From Neodontobutis hainanensis (Eukaryota; Chordata; Actinopteri; Gobiiformes; Odontobutidae), in contig JALDNG010004498.1 of NCBI GenBank assembly GCA_024349245.1, positions 1 through 64,000 of the forward strand: a DNA stretch of 64,000 nucleotides, in the 5' to 3' direction. The notes beneath the pieces are model-generated. The model ran no database searches. It was not told where the DNA came from and saw nothing but the letters and a program-made list of their open reading frames with translations. A program made the translations under genes and the position numbers. This document shows, in pieces, positions 43,811 to 54,839 of this stretch (the first letter of the stretch is position 1; the number at the start of each line of letters is the position of its first letter).

Positions 43811-45639
43811 TTCTCGTACTAATAGATACATACAATTGTTTTGCAAAATACTAATCAATACTTTTATTTTGGATCCACGGTTTTGGATCTTTTAACTTTT
43901 TTTAAATCTTTAATCCCATCTCTGCTGTGTCACATAAACGTAATACAATATCTGTTCTTTAACAGACTATTTATAAACTTTATCATAATTCAAAAGCACA
44001 TCCACCTTCTGTAGATGTGTCTGTTCCATGTGCCTTTATGTGTGTGTACGTACTTCTGTGCCTGTGTGTGTGTTTGTACATGTGTGTTTATGTTCCTGAC
44101 CTGTTAGTCGAAGGTCCTCCTCTCGTCTGGACTCAGTGTCTGCCCCCCCCCATCTCCTGCTCCGAGACCTAAAATGCTCAGGACACATTTATAAAAATAC
44201 AAATGATTAGTGATTTGAAGTACATGTGTGTTCTTCTTTCAAAATCTATTCTCTGCTACTGTTTTCTACAACTTGCTTCTCCTTTTTCTCTGTTACACAG
44301 GAAGCCTAGAAAAATATTTTCCATAAGCTATTTTTCTTTCTCGTGTTTGTTGGAAGAGGTATCTGCTTTCCAACTAAATCTTTAAACTTTTTCTACACGC
44401 AAAACCATTAAACCTTTTTTTACTCACTAACCCTTAAGGTTAGATAAACTTCATTAAAGCCACTTCACCTTTGTGGACTTTTCTCTTTCTCTTTATCACC
44501 GCGTCTCACGCAGTGACTAAATCTTGGCAGGCCTGCTTTCTTCTTTAGTCACATAGACTTCAGACCTATTCATCACACTTTTGTGTTGTTAGGCTAAGAA
44601 TCTTGACAATAGGCCATTGACGTCTCCATATTTATCTCACTTTTGTGTTGTTAGGCTAAGTATCTTGATAAATAGTTCATAATCGAGTTTACCTGTGTGT
44701 CCAACGCACCATTTTACCAACATTACTAGTTAGGCCAGACAATTCGAATGTGGCGTATTAGGATCCATGCTATTAATCTGTCTCAAATCTTGTCCTTCCC
44801 AGACCAGATACGTCTAGACCATATACTCCTTTTCATAATTGGTTATCTTCTCTATACCGTAGAGCTCGCACGTGATCCTCGTGGGAGTCAGGTTCAAAGA
44901 TTCCATAAAAATTTACAGAGCATAAGATGAATAATGTTACTCCAAAAACAGTTTCTCCTGGCTTTTTGATACGAGTGTTGGAACTACAACTACAAGATAA
45001 TTCAAACTAAAAACAATGTAAAGTTTGTCTGTTTATTTCCACTGAGAAAAAGGTTTAAGCCAGCTCTGGGTCACATCACTTAGTTAACAGGAGGTCACGT
45101 GCTGGTCAATTCAATGTTTTAGGGGTCCTAACCTTTGGCCACACCTCACACAGGAGGGGGCACTTCCTGCTACAGTATAAGTACTTTTCCAATATGTGTC
45201 CAGCCAGCGGTGACCAACTGGTTCTAACTGGTTTAAACAGATGAGGTATATAGTGGACTAATCTAGGATGCAGTGTAACTTGCAAAGTGTGCAAATAACA
45301 CAGAAAAGTTATAAAAAGTATTTCGTATTATAAAAACACTAACAATTAATTTATTTAAGCAGAATCACTTCTGTATAATTTGTCTGAACAAGTTGAATGG
45401 TTTTAATGTACAAATGAGTGAAAGTAGTTTGAATGCTTTACACAACAGAAAACAAGACAAAGAAAAGAGACTTATGTCCAAAATAATAAATCAGTAAAAC
45501 CAAAGCTGATAAAGAAGATTAACATACATTATAAATGTTTAGAATTGTGGGAAAAAACTGCTGAAGCAAAGAAACAACAAGAAAAAGAAAACGGAAAGAC
45601 ATTTAAAACACTTAGATACAGTAAAGGGGCCATTTCAAA
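43811..45639. other. No gene recognised upstream of ERV gag
   Basis: AT-rich sequence with short ORFs. It could contain the 5' LTR and leader of the ERV that follows, but no LTR pair or primer binding site was identified. A short tandem duplication is listed separately. Confidence 0.3.
44576..44680. repeat. 62-bp-period tandem duplication
   Basis: cacttttgtgttgttaggct occurs at 44,576-44,595 and again at 44,638-44,657, and the similarity extends through aatcttgacaat/tatcttgataaat. Confidence 0.85.
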
Positions 45640-46865
45640 GCACAGGTAATAAAGCAACTGATAACATAACTAATGCAATGTCCTCTTGTTTTCCGAGTCT
45701 GACCCAGCCTGTTGGTCCGGCACTCATGAGTGAAGACGATGACCAGACCTACGTCACCGCTCTCGCTGCTGCACGTCTCCACAGCTAGAAAAGGAGGGCT
45801 CCAGAGGCAGGGACAAGAGGCTCAGACACATGCATCATCTGCAACAGCTGTTAAACTGAAACTGTACCCGGATCTGGCTGCCTAAGCTGAAACAAAAGCC
45901 CAAATGAACATTGGACTGTCAAGTCCTGTCACCAAACCTCCTCCATATGATCCACCAGTCCTAAGAACTCTAACAACCCTTTCACATCTGAACATTTATT
46001 GGACAAATCTTTCTCCTTTCTGTCCCCGTCTCACACGAGAAGCAAGACACCCTATGGGGCTGTGTTTCAAGCTCCTATGATTGAATTTCCAAATCCAGCT
46101 AAACCACCACCAGCCCCAGACAATGAAACCGAAGTGCAGCGCCAAAGATGACTGGCTGAACACCCTGTGTCTGTGCTTATGTACCGCTCAGCAGACCCCT
46201 CAAGATAGACTCAATTAATCAGACTTAATTCCTCCTATTAACAGAGGAGGAATTCAAACTGTTCTGCCGAGTGCACAGGCCTACCACTTGGTCAACGGTA
46301 CTGGAAAAAGATTACTCAAAAATTCAAGCAGCTGTTGAGGACATGATGGTATGAATTCAGATATGTGAACGCCAATGATTGTCACCACTCTGACTGAGCA
46401 GTTCCCAGCCCGCATGGACATGATCGTCTTGATGTCACTAAGATGTGGAGAAGATGAATCAGTCATGTCTTTTGCCGCTAGAGCACATCAACATTGCATT
46501 CATCACAGTGGCCAGGCTTCCACTGCCTGGACAGCTGAACACACCAGTACATTTGAAGAACTGTTCAAAATGGTGTTAAAATGATGACAGACAAAATGGT
46601 GGGCTCGTGGGACACTAACCGTGTCCAAGAAATTCTCCACTACGCCCAAGATTCTGAAACCAGATGTGCCAATAAATAAGAAAAAGTGGACGCCAAATTA
46701 GTCTCCACTTTTGCACAAATGAACTGTTGTAAAAATTACCTGTTGTATTGTGATGGTTGGCCATCACAATACAACAGAGGCAGAGGAGGTGGACGACTAA
46801 GAGGAAAAGGTTGTGGACATCTGGACAGAGACGTGGTTGAGCAACACAGAAAGGCCCAACTGTAA
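45640..46865 (+). pseudogene. ERV gag remnant
   Basis: The plus strand shows matrix/p12-like sequence (TQPVGPALMSEDD near 45,705), then a capsid region with APMIEFPNPAKPPPAPD near 46,070. ORF 46,375-46,584 carries a capsid C-terminal stretch with AARAHQHCIHHSG, in the position of the major homology region. A nucleocapsid-like Arg/Gly-rich segment (NRGRGGGRLRGKG) lies near 46,775-46,815. Several stops break the frame, and a perfect palindrome interrupts the region before the basic segment. The class is that of gamma/epsilon-like ERVs. Between 46,866 and 47,189 I see only decayed linker. Confidence 0.65.
46740..46777. repeat. 17-bp perfect palindrome in ERV gag
   Basis: ctgttgtattgtgatgg at 46,740-46,756 is exactly inverted at 46,761-46,777 around a 4-base loop. 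Confidence 0.9.
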
Positions 46866-47189
46866 TTAATTTTCACTGAATAAGGCTATTGGGCTGACAA
46901 CTGTTCCAAGAAAAGAAGAGACCGAGCTGACCAACGCCCAATCACTGCTCTGAGTGACCCCAACTGATGATGAGGAATCGAGGGACTTCGCCTCACAAAA
47001 TAAGATGAGTATAAGACACGAAAAGGACACCACACCTGTCACACAACAATGCAAACAACACTGCACTGCTCATAAGCAATGACGACGTGCTTACCACTGA
47101 CCCACTGCTTGCATTGAAACAAAAAAGCTGAAATGTTCAAAGGTAAGGTAAAGGTAAGTTAACAAAATCTGTGTGTGAAAACATTACCG

Positions 47190-48420
47190 GTGATAAAATA
47201 TGACATCAATGGAAAAACTCATCATTTATCATACTAGTCATTTATGGTTGACTCTGGAGCCACAAACTCTCTGATCAGAAAAGACCAAATTCAAACTGCA
47301 TTAAAATGCAAACCAACTCACTCCATTAGTACTAGTGGACAGATTGTTAAAGAACCATTCACAAAACCTCTATCTGTAACCTGGCTTTTACCTGATTTAT
47401 CAGTGTCCACTACACACAGCTTTCTGAATAAAGACCAAAAGCACATCAATATCCTCTGAAGCAAGAAGCTAAACAGGGGATAAAACCAGTTTTTCAATCT
47501 CTACTGACCGCAGGTGTAATTGTTGAGTGCTCTGACTCTCCCTGTCCTACTCCAATTTTCCCTGTAAAAAAGATCAGACCACAGGAAATGCCCACTGAGT
47601 GGCGTTTTGTCCAAGACCTGCGTTCTGTGAACAATGCTATTCACTCTCCAGCACCAATCTGTCCCAATCCATACACCATCATGTCACAAATACAGAGAAC
47701 CACTGAGATTCCAACAACCTCAGTTGTTGGAATCTCAGTGGTTCTCTGTGGTTGACGTTTTAAATGCTTTTTTCTCTGTACCTGTTCAGCCAGACTCCCT
47801 TCGAATTCGCAGGAAAACTCTATTCTATGCCACAAGGCCTAACTTGAGCTCCTAGCATTTACTGTCAGGCATTACGTGACAGTTTCTCCTATTTGACACT
47901 TCAACACTCTGCCATTTTGCAGTACGTTGATGATATCATGCTCTGTTCAGACACAAATGAGCAGTGTGAGACTGACATGCTGCTTCTGTTAAATCACCTA
48001 GCTGAGCAGGGCCACAAGGTCTCATTTTCTAAAATTCAGTTTGTAAAACAGAAAGTTCAGTTTCTCGGTCATGTCATCACTCACTCACAAAAAAGCATTA
48101 CTACAGACAGGGTGACAGCCATTGCTAACTTTCTAAAACCAACAACTAAGAAACAAATGCTGTCTTTCATTGGCATGTGCTCATACTGCAGAACTTTTAT
48201 TCCAAATTACGCTACTGTAGAACGCCCACTACGCAATCTCACCCTGAAAAAAGACATGACACTTCACTCCAAACTCACATGAACATCTGAGACTGAGTCT
48301 GCATTTACTCATTTGAAACTGCTATTACAGACCCTTGTCCAAAAACTGCTACTACAGACCCCTGACAAGCTTTTCTTCAAATTTGTTGACAAAGTGATGT
48401 TGCCCTGACCAAAGCCTGTC
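47190..48420 (+). pseudogene. ERV protease and reverse transcriptase remnant
   Basis: ORF 47,244-47,459 begins with VDSGATNSLI, a retropepsin active site. RT follows with SPCPTPIFPVKK and WRFVQDLRSVNNAI (47,545-47,640). After a local palindrome come WFSVVDVLNAFFSVPV near 47,735 and ORF 47,893-48,282 with the intact catalytic box QYVDDIML (YVDD at 47,923-47,934), VQFLGHVIT and MLSFIGMCSYCRTFIPNYA. The connection starts near 48,360 and fades out by 48,420; RNase H, integrase and env are missing. Frame breaks before and after the palindrome make it inactive. Compared with the copy at 9.6-10.9 kb, this one keeps its catalytic aspartates. Confidence 0.85.
47692..47749. repeat. 27-bp perfect palindrome in ERV reverse transcriptase
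   Basis: Positions 47,692-47,718 are exactly inverted at 47,723-47,749 with a 4-base loop (ctca). The right arm is genuine RT coding sequence (ESQWFS); the left arm has no counterpart in the protein. Confidence 0.95.
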
Positions 48421-48479
48421 AATTGGCAACTGGTAAAACAGCGCCACTCACACCCTACGTTGTTACACTCCAGCAGACA

Positions 48480-48620
48480 AAGCTGCTTGTAAAAGAAAAA
48501 CTGGTCATCTTACTTTAAAAAGTAATTAGTTACATATTACTTCTTCCAAAAAGTAATTGAGTTAGTAACTCATTTACCACATTGTTAAAGTAATTAGTTA
48601 CTCAGCAAAGTAACTGATGT
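48480..48620. repeat. aagtaattagttac-type AT-rich repeat
   Basis: Variants of aaagtaattagttact recur at about 48,519, 48,550 and 48,589. This is a known style of short-motif repeat in fish DNA transposon ends; no complete element was delimited. Confidence 0.5.
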
Positions 48621-48696
48621 AAACTTTTTTATGTTCTATAACACTTACGTTTTATAACATCTTTAATATCAATGTTGTTTAAATTAACTGATAATA

Positions 48697-48700
<4 letters not shown>

Positions 48701-48731
<31 letters not shown>
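48701..48731. repeat. (TA)n microsatellite
   Basis: About 15 TA units. Confidence 0.95.
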
Positions 48732-48733
<2 letters not shown>

Positions 48734-48986
48734 TATTTTAGAACATTTGGTTGCAATGATTGCAGCTGGCAATATGATATGCATAGAAATTAAAAATAAT
48801 AATTTATATTGAAAATCAAATTCAAGTGCAAAATTAAGACACACAAATGTAAACTTGGGTAAAAACAAATAAAGGGAGACCTGGCCATTATGTTGTGCAA
48901 ATCTCTGTATCTGTAAATTACTGCACAATAAACAGAACGTCTCGGGTTACTTGACTGTAACCCTGTTCCCTTAAAAGCGGAACGAG

Positions 48987-49171
48987 ATGCTGCGTAGCAT
49001 ACGCTATGGGGAAACATTCTTTGTGTGACCGGTTGTGAAGCACGTGTGTCAAACACGACAAGAATTGGCTTATAATACCTCTGTTGGTGACGCAGCTCAT
49101 CAGCGGCAGCTGTGTGATTGCGCGCACCTGAACAGAGGGTATAAGAACGCATGACGCGAAGCGTCTTCAGG
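48987..49171 (+). repeat. DIRS inverted terminal repeat, left copy
   Basis: About 185 bp, nearly identical to the inverse complement of 54,008-54,192. The 51 bases outside it (48,936-48,986) are unique to this end and are copied into the internal complementary region. Confidence 0.93.
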
Positions 49172-49218
49172 TCAACTTTGTCTGAAGAGCGCCGGACACG
49201 CCCAGTGCGGCACTGCAG

Positions 49219-49322
49219 CGCAGCATCTCGTTTCCGCTTTTTAAGAGAACAGGGTTACAGTCAAGTAACCCGAGGCGTTCCTATCAAAAGCTACACTCGA
49301 TGCGTAGCATACGCTATGGGGA
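49219..49322. repeat. DIRS internal complementary region
   Basis: Positions 49,219-49,279 are the complement of the left terminus (48,936-48,994), and 49,277-49,322 are the complement of the right terminus (54,167-54,216). They are fused head to tail and share one gtt at the join. The second match has a 3-base deletion and one lost g. In DIRS elements this region templates the joining of the two ends into a circle. It overlaps the end of the recombinase ORF. Confidence 0.93.
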
Positions 49323-50378
49323 ACGAGAATACCAACGCCGCACTGTAAGTGTCTGGACCCCCGGTTGTGAGGTGTGCACAACACAAAAGAGGTCTCAAAA
49401 CAATTTTGGGATGATGACTCAAGGACATGCGAGCCCGGAGTAGCATGAACATCCAAGCTATAGAATCTAATGAATGTGTGCGGGAGGACCAGCCTGCCGC
49501 ATCACAAACTTGCTGCAGAGGGGCACCTTTTGCTAAAGCTGTTGAAGCTGCAACACCTCTAGTAGAATGAGCCCTTACACCTATGGGCGAAGTTTGACCG
49601 CGCACCTCATAGGCCAGGGCAATGGCATCCCTCACCCAACGTGATATAGTCTGTCTGGTAGCTGCCACCCCCAGCTTGCAGCCCCCGTAGCATATAAATA
49701 GCTGTTCGGACTTACGCCACTGGCTAGTGCGGTGGACATAAGTCTGGAGGGCACGTACTGGACACAGTAAGTTAAGTCTCTCATGCTCCGGTGTTGTAAA
49801 TGGCGGAGGACAGAAGGCTTCAAGAATGACCGGATTTATGGTCGAGAATGGAACTTTTGGAAGATAGTTAGAGTGAGGATGCAAAATGGCTTTGACTAGC
49901 CCAGGGGCAAAGTCTAGGCAGGAGGGCGAAACTGACAGAGCCTGCAAATCTCCAACCCTCTTGAGAGTGGAAATGGCCGCCAGAAGAACCATCTTTAGAG
50001 TCAGAAACCTGACAGGCGCTGACTCTAGTGGTTCAAAAGGAGTGCTTACTAAGCCCTCCAGTACTATAGCTAGGTCCCAGGAAGGAACTCTAGCTCTAGT
50101 GTGTGGTCTCAACCGCTTGGCCCTCGAATGAAGCGGGCAACCAGAGGGTGTCTCCCTATCGAGACCGCGTCAATCAGGGCGTGGCAATCCGAAATGGCGG
50201 CTACAAAAACCCTGAGTGTGCTAGGATTAGTGCCCAAGGACAGTTTGTCCTGCAGAAACTCCAACACTGAAACAATCTGGCAGTGGACTGGGTCTGTATG
50301 GTGTGTAGCACACCAGGCATCAAAGACACGCCATTTGCAGGCATATGTTCTCCTAGTAGAGGGATACCTAGCACTCAA
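49291..50378 (-). pseudogene. DIRS tyrosine recombinase, two frames
   Basis: ORF 50,109-50,378 holds the N-terminal SAM-like core-binding domain (STRRTYACKWRVFDAWC). After a frame change, ORF 49,291-50,112 holds the catalytic domain: the first Arg in STLKRVGDLQAL, the box RAHSTRG (HxxR, near 49,558-49,569) and AAGWSS. A 2-base difference in the acaca run at about 49,475-49,480 then shifts the frame. The expected nucleophile context (RFYSLDV) is therefore read only in the alternative frame. The enzyme would integrate circular DNA by strand exchange without target duplication. This copy lacks an in-frame catalytic Tyr. Confidence 0.9.
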
Positions 50379-50429
50379 AATAGTCTCTACAACAGGGGCT
50401 GGGAGCCCGACGTCTCTCTTAATTGGTCC

Positions 50430-52610
50430 TCAGGGGCCAGGACGTAAAGGTTCGGGCTCGGGCCGGGATAAAACACTGTCCCCTGTGCCTGAGAAAGGAG
50501 ATCCCTCCTGGTCGGAATCGCCCATGGCGAGCCGTCGAGGAGAGATATTAGGTCTGAGAACCACACTCTGGTCGGCCAACGGCGCTACAAGTAAGAGGCG
50601 CGACCCCGTTGACGGACCTTCGCCAGGACTCCCGGGAGAAGAGCCACCGGGAAATGCATGAAGGCGGAGTCTGGGCCACACATGGGGCATTGCGTCCAGA
50701 CCCAGAGGAGCTGGAGGAGTCAGAGAGAAGTAGAGGGGACATTGTGCTGTCTGCTGTGAGGCAAAGAGGTCCACCTCTGCTTCGTAAAATCTTTCCCAGA
50801 TTTGGCTCACTACCTCTGGGTGGAGTTTCCACTCCCCATGTGTCACAGCCAGTCTGGACAATAAATCTGCTCCCACATTCATGCGCCCGGGGATATAAAT
50901 CGCCCTGCGGGACAGGAACTTGTCCTGAGCCCAAAGCAGCACCTGCTGCGCTAGCTTGTTCAAGCGGCACGACCGCAGTCCGCCCTGACGATTTATGTAA
51001 GAGACCACCGCTGTGCTGTCTACTTGTACTAGGACATGGTAGCCCCTTAGCTGCTGGAGGAAGTATTTCAGGGCCAGAAATACAGCCTTCATCTCGAGGC
51101 AATTGATGTGCCATGCGAGAAGATGGCCTCTCCATATCCCTTGAGCTGGACGGCCATCTAAGACCGCGCCCCAGCCCGTGAGGGATGCATCTGTCGTTAG
51201 CATCATGCGACGACAACATGGACCTAGGGTGGGACCCAAAGTGAGAAACTGGGGTCTGAACCACATACCTAGGGTACGAAGCCCTCGGCGCGTAACCCTT
51301 ATTTGCTTCAGGGGGTTGGCCCTTGGATGAAACCCCCTGGCTCTGAGCCACAGCTGAAATGGTCTCATGTGCAGAAGGCCCAAAGGAATTACCGTGGATG
51401 CAGATGCCATGAGACCCAATATTCTTTGAAAGAAGTGCACAGTCACTTCCTGGCCTAGCCTGATAGCTTTCAAGGTAGTTAGAATGGACCTGACCCATGC
51501 AGAAGACAGATGTGCCTGCATCTTTGTTGAGTCCCAAACAACCCCTAGATATGTTGTCCTCTGGGCGGCCGAGAGAACGCTCTTCTCGGCGTTGAGTCTC
51601 AAGCCTAGAGAGTCGAGATGAGCTAGGACGACATCCCGATGTCGAAGCACTAGCTCCTGAGACTGAGCTAATATCAGCCAGTCGTCTATGTAATTCAAAA
51701 TGCGGATGCCCTGGAGTCGCAAGGGAGCCAAGGCTGCATCCATGCATTTTGTATATGTACGGGGTGACAAGGCCAGGCCGAACAGAAGAACCCGATACTG
51801 GTACGCTCCCCAAAGCGAACCTCAGGAACCTTCTGTGCTGTGGCAGGATTTTTATGTGAAATATATCCTTCAGATCGATGGTGACAAACCAGTCGCCTAA
51901 TCGGATCTGGGACACAATCTTTTTATTGTGAGCATTTTGAATCTCAATGCTTTGAGGTGGCGGTTTAACCCGCGGAGATCTAAAATCGGGCGCAGCCTCC
52001 CATCTTTTTTCGGAACTAGAAAATACCGGCTGTAAAACCCGGTTTGTCTGTCTGGTGGGGAAACACGTTCTATGGCCCCTATGTCCAGCAGAACCTGCAG
52101 TTCCTGTGTCAATACATGGGCTCGTTCCGGTTTCACGGAATTGGTGACCACGCCGTTGAAACGAGGAGGACGATAGGCGAACTGAATTCTGTAGCCTTTG
52201 GCCACAGTCCTTATTACCCATGGGGAGATATTTGGCAGTAGCATCCATGCTGCCAGTTTCTCCGCAAGGGGCAGTAGTTTTGCCGCACCGTTTTTTGGGG
52301 GGGATGTAAGACACCCGCCTTCCTGAACCAAGGCCAGCAACGCCTGGACACTTATCATTGCACTGGAGACTGCTGCTCCCGAACGCCAGTGGCGGAGAAA
52401 AACAGCAGGCTCCTGGGGTTGCCAACATGGAGTCTTTAGACTCTGTTGGATTTTGTTGTGCCCCACCCGGTGGGAGTACACCCCGCGCCATGGGCGCGCC
52501 AATTTCAGGACCTCTGCTTCTTGGCGGTGATAATATTCCGCAGGTCCATTCTCTTTGAGCAGCGCAAGAATCCGCTCCCAGTCCTTACGAGGGGGCACGA
52601 TTCGCCACAC
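50430..52610 (-). pseudogene. DIRS reverse transcriptase, RNase H and methyltransferase-like region
   Basis: ORF 51,897-52,610 contains the RT start (GYRIQFAYRPPRFNGVV, VPKKDGRLRPILDLRGLN). A middle stretch near 51,830-51,920 (DWFVTIDLKDIFHIKI) lies in a second frame. ORF 50,430-51,770 resumes with LNYIDDWLIL (YIDD at 51,681-51,692) and TTYLGVVWDS. RNase H follows, with TTDASLTGWGAVLDG and VLVQVDSTAVVSYI, then the DLFASQQTAQC block that DIRS elements share with methyltransferase-like domains. Two frameshifts in RT break the protein, but catalytic residues are kept. It would copy the element's RNA and degrade the template. Confidence 0.92.
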
Positions 52611-53871
52611 TCTCCTTCTGGGCAGCCCGCTTTTCTCTTGAAGGGGCTGGACCTGGCCGACTGGGTGGCTGATGGTCCCGGCTGCTGAGCACGGCGAGGA
52701 AGGAACCTCACAAACGCCTCCTCGTAGCGTTTTGCCTCGCGGAACTTAGTGGCGACAGAGTCTACCGCGTCGCCAAAAGACCGAAGGCGAGATGGGTGCA
52801 TCCAGGAGGAAGGCGCGGTCCTTCTCTCTGATGCCCGTGAGGTTAAGCCACAGATGTCTTTCTGTCGCAACCAAAGCAGACATGGAGCGGCCAATAGCGC
52901 GGGCCGCCTGCTTAGTTGCACGGAGAGAGAGGTCTGTGGCACGGCGTAGCTCAGAAAACGCGCCCCGTCCACAGTACCCTCCTGCTCAAATCTTTGAGCA
53001 GCTCAGCCTGGTATGCCTGCAAAACCGCCATGGTGTGCAGTGCTGCACCAGCCTGACCCACCGCCTGAAAGCCTTCCCCACCAGTGATGACGTGAACCGG
53101 CATGGCTTGTTGGGGAGTGTAGGTTTTCTCAGGGAGGACGATGTCCCGGGAGAGATAACCGGCAAGCGTCTCTTCCACCTGGGGCATCAACCCATAGCCC
53201 GCACCTGTGCGCCCACGATAGTCGAATAAATCGACGTCAAAGGCACAAAAACACGGGACGAATAGGGCTTATTCCATGAGCGTGCCAGCTCCTCATGGAG
53301 GTCCCCGAAAAAGGGGAGAGACCGCCGCTGTGGTCCCTCTCCCTGGCCACCTGACAGAAACCTGTCATCCAGTTTTGAGTGTTTAGGGGGGCCCTGCTCC
53401 TGAGGCCACTCAATATTCAGCCGCGCCACTGCTCTTGTAACCACCTCGAGCAGCTCCTCAAATGCAGCATCAGAGCGGGTAGAGCACTCCGAGGCTGCGG
53501 CTCCCCCAGAAGCCAGGGATGAGGCTTCATCGACGTGCTCGCGGGAAGCGCCAGAGCGCGCCCGCCTGAGCACAGAGACGGTGTCTGCCTCATCTGGTGA
53601 GAGCGCAAGAGACATGGGACTCTCTGATCCCTGCGCCTCATCCAGATCAACACGCGACCCCCACGACCGGAGTGGGGAGCCGGCTCCTCTTTAAAGAAAG
53701 CGAGCCGGGCACGTAGGATCTTAGCAGGCAAGAGATCACAGTGCTCACACTCCCCAGAAAGTCCCATGGCCGCGTGTTCTTCCCATACACTCAAAACAAA
53801 ACTCATGCTGATCATCGTCAGAAATGTGCCTCTGGCACGGAGGAACACATTTCTTCCTGAATCCAGCCATG
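52505..53871 (-). pseudogene. DIRS gag-like ORF, frameshifted
   Basis: The start lies near 53,871 (MAGFRKKC...), with Cys pairs (FCFEC and, in another frame, CEHCDLLPAKILRARLAFF) suggesting an N-terminal zinc-binding module. ORF 53,187-53,615 continues with LALSPDEADTVSV, and ORF 52,951-53,190 follows with PQVEETLAGYLSRD. A third frame at 52,505-52,972 gives FGDAVDSVATKFREAKRYEE and a basic tail (FKRKAGCPEGEC). The order and acidic-then-basic character agree with gag-like ORF1 of vertebrate DIRS elements. At least three frame changes are present. Confidence 0.75.
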
Positions 53872-54007
53872 ATACTTTATTTAATTTAAATGTACTGCTC
53901 TGCTTTGCTTTAGAAAGGGATTATCTTATTCAATCCTCTTTATTTCGTACTGGCACAGAGAGTAGGTTTGCTCACACTTCACACAATGCGATCTGAAGAC
54001 AAAGAAA

Positions 54008-54192
54008 CCTGAAGACGCTTCCGGCCATGCGTTCTTATACCCTCTGTTCAGGTGCGCGCAATCACACAGCTGCCGCTGATGAGCTGCGTCACCAACAGAG
54101 GTATTATAAGCCAATTCTTGGCGTGTTTGACACACGTGCTTCACAACCGGTCACACAAAGAATGTTTCCCCATAGCGTATGCTACGCAGCAT
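54008..54192 (-). repeat. DIRS inverted terminal repeat, right copy
   Basis: Inverse complement of 48,987-49,171 with few differences. The outer 24 bases (54,193-54,216, agtgtagcttttgatagg) are unique to this end and appear in the internal complementary region. This end lies upstream of gag and should hold the promoter; a gtataagaa motif on the minus strand near 54,035 could be TATA-like. Confidence 0.93.
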
Positions 54193-54216
54193 CGAGTGTA
54201 GCTTTTGATAGGGAAC

Positions 54217-54839
54217 ACAATCCAACTCTCTCTGTAGATTAACATGTTGTTCATTCTCAGTAAAAGGAACAATACATTATTTTCTATTATTATTATTTTC
54301 ATTATTAGGCTCGAGCCGTAATAACCGGGAGGGACTATCGCTTTTGCTCGAGTTATTTATTTTATTTTATTTTTTTCTGCAAAATGATCCTCAATTTGAC
54401 CCAGTGAACATGCGCTAAAAGTCATTTTTAATTGGGCCCAAAGAATACCCGAAAAAATATGAAAAATTACTCAGTGGCAGCCTCTAGAAAAGTCAAAAAC
54501 ATTGGGCCTATGGAAAGTGAAAGTAAAATTTTTCCAATGTAGAAATACAAAACTTGGTACATCCATAGGACACCTCAGGGCAAACAGAAAAGTCTATGAC
54601 AGCCACAGCCTAATCTCAACAGGAAGTCCGCCATGTGGGGTGAAAGGCGCGACCACCTAAATCGCACTCTTACGCCAAAAGATTCAACTCATTGTGTTTT
54701 CATCTAAATGGCCCCAAATTTAGTGAGTATTATCTAGACACGATTGCCTGTTTTCTGGAGTTACACCTCATTTTACATTCTTGTTCTTATTGAACCGGTG
54801 CTGATGACAATTTTAATGACTCTGACTTTGTCTCTCTTA
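54217..54839. other. No gene; unclassified interspersed repeat
   Basis: Sequence from about 54,300 to 54,720 (with cttggtacatccataggaca and aacaggaagtccgccatgtg) resembles a common unclassified fish repeat. No ORF or terminal structure was recognised. Confidence 0.35.

Larger units (their letters stand above)
48936..54216 (-). mobile_element. DIRS-type tyrosine-recombinase retrotransposon, structurally complete
   Basis: The 5.28-kb element is transcribed on the minus strand. It carries gag-like, RT/RNase H and tyrosine recombinase regions in that order, an inverted terminal repeat of about 185 bp at 48,987-49,171 and 54,008-54,192, and an internal complementary region at 49,219-49,322. Both ends carry aac (48,936-48,938 and 54,214-54,216). 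As known for DIRS elements, there is no LTR pair, no DDE integrase and no obvious target-site duplication. Every coding region contains frameshifts, so this copy is inactive, although the ends are well preserved. Relatives lie at 584-848 and 23,753-25,213. Confidence 0.95.

Noticed and set aside
49219..49322. CRISPR-like or regulatory repeat array
   Set aside because: The repeats match the two DIRS termini in complement and are fully explained as the internal complementary region.
50548..52491. 647-codon open reading frame on the minus strand, the longest in the window
   Set aside because: Only a short part (about 51,830-51,920) carries real RT sequence. Elsewhere the recognisable RT, RNase H and gag motifs are in other frames, so most of this ORF is an overlapping shadow of the GC-rich DIRS sequence.
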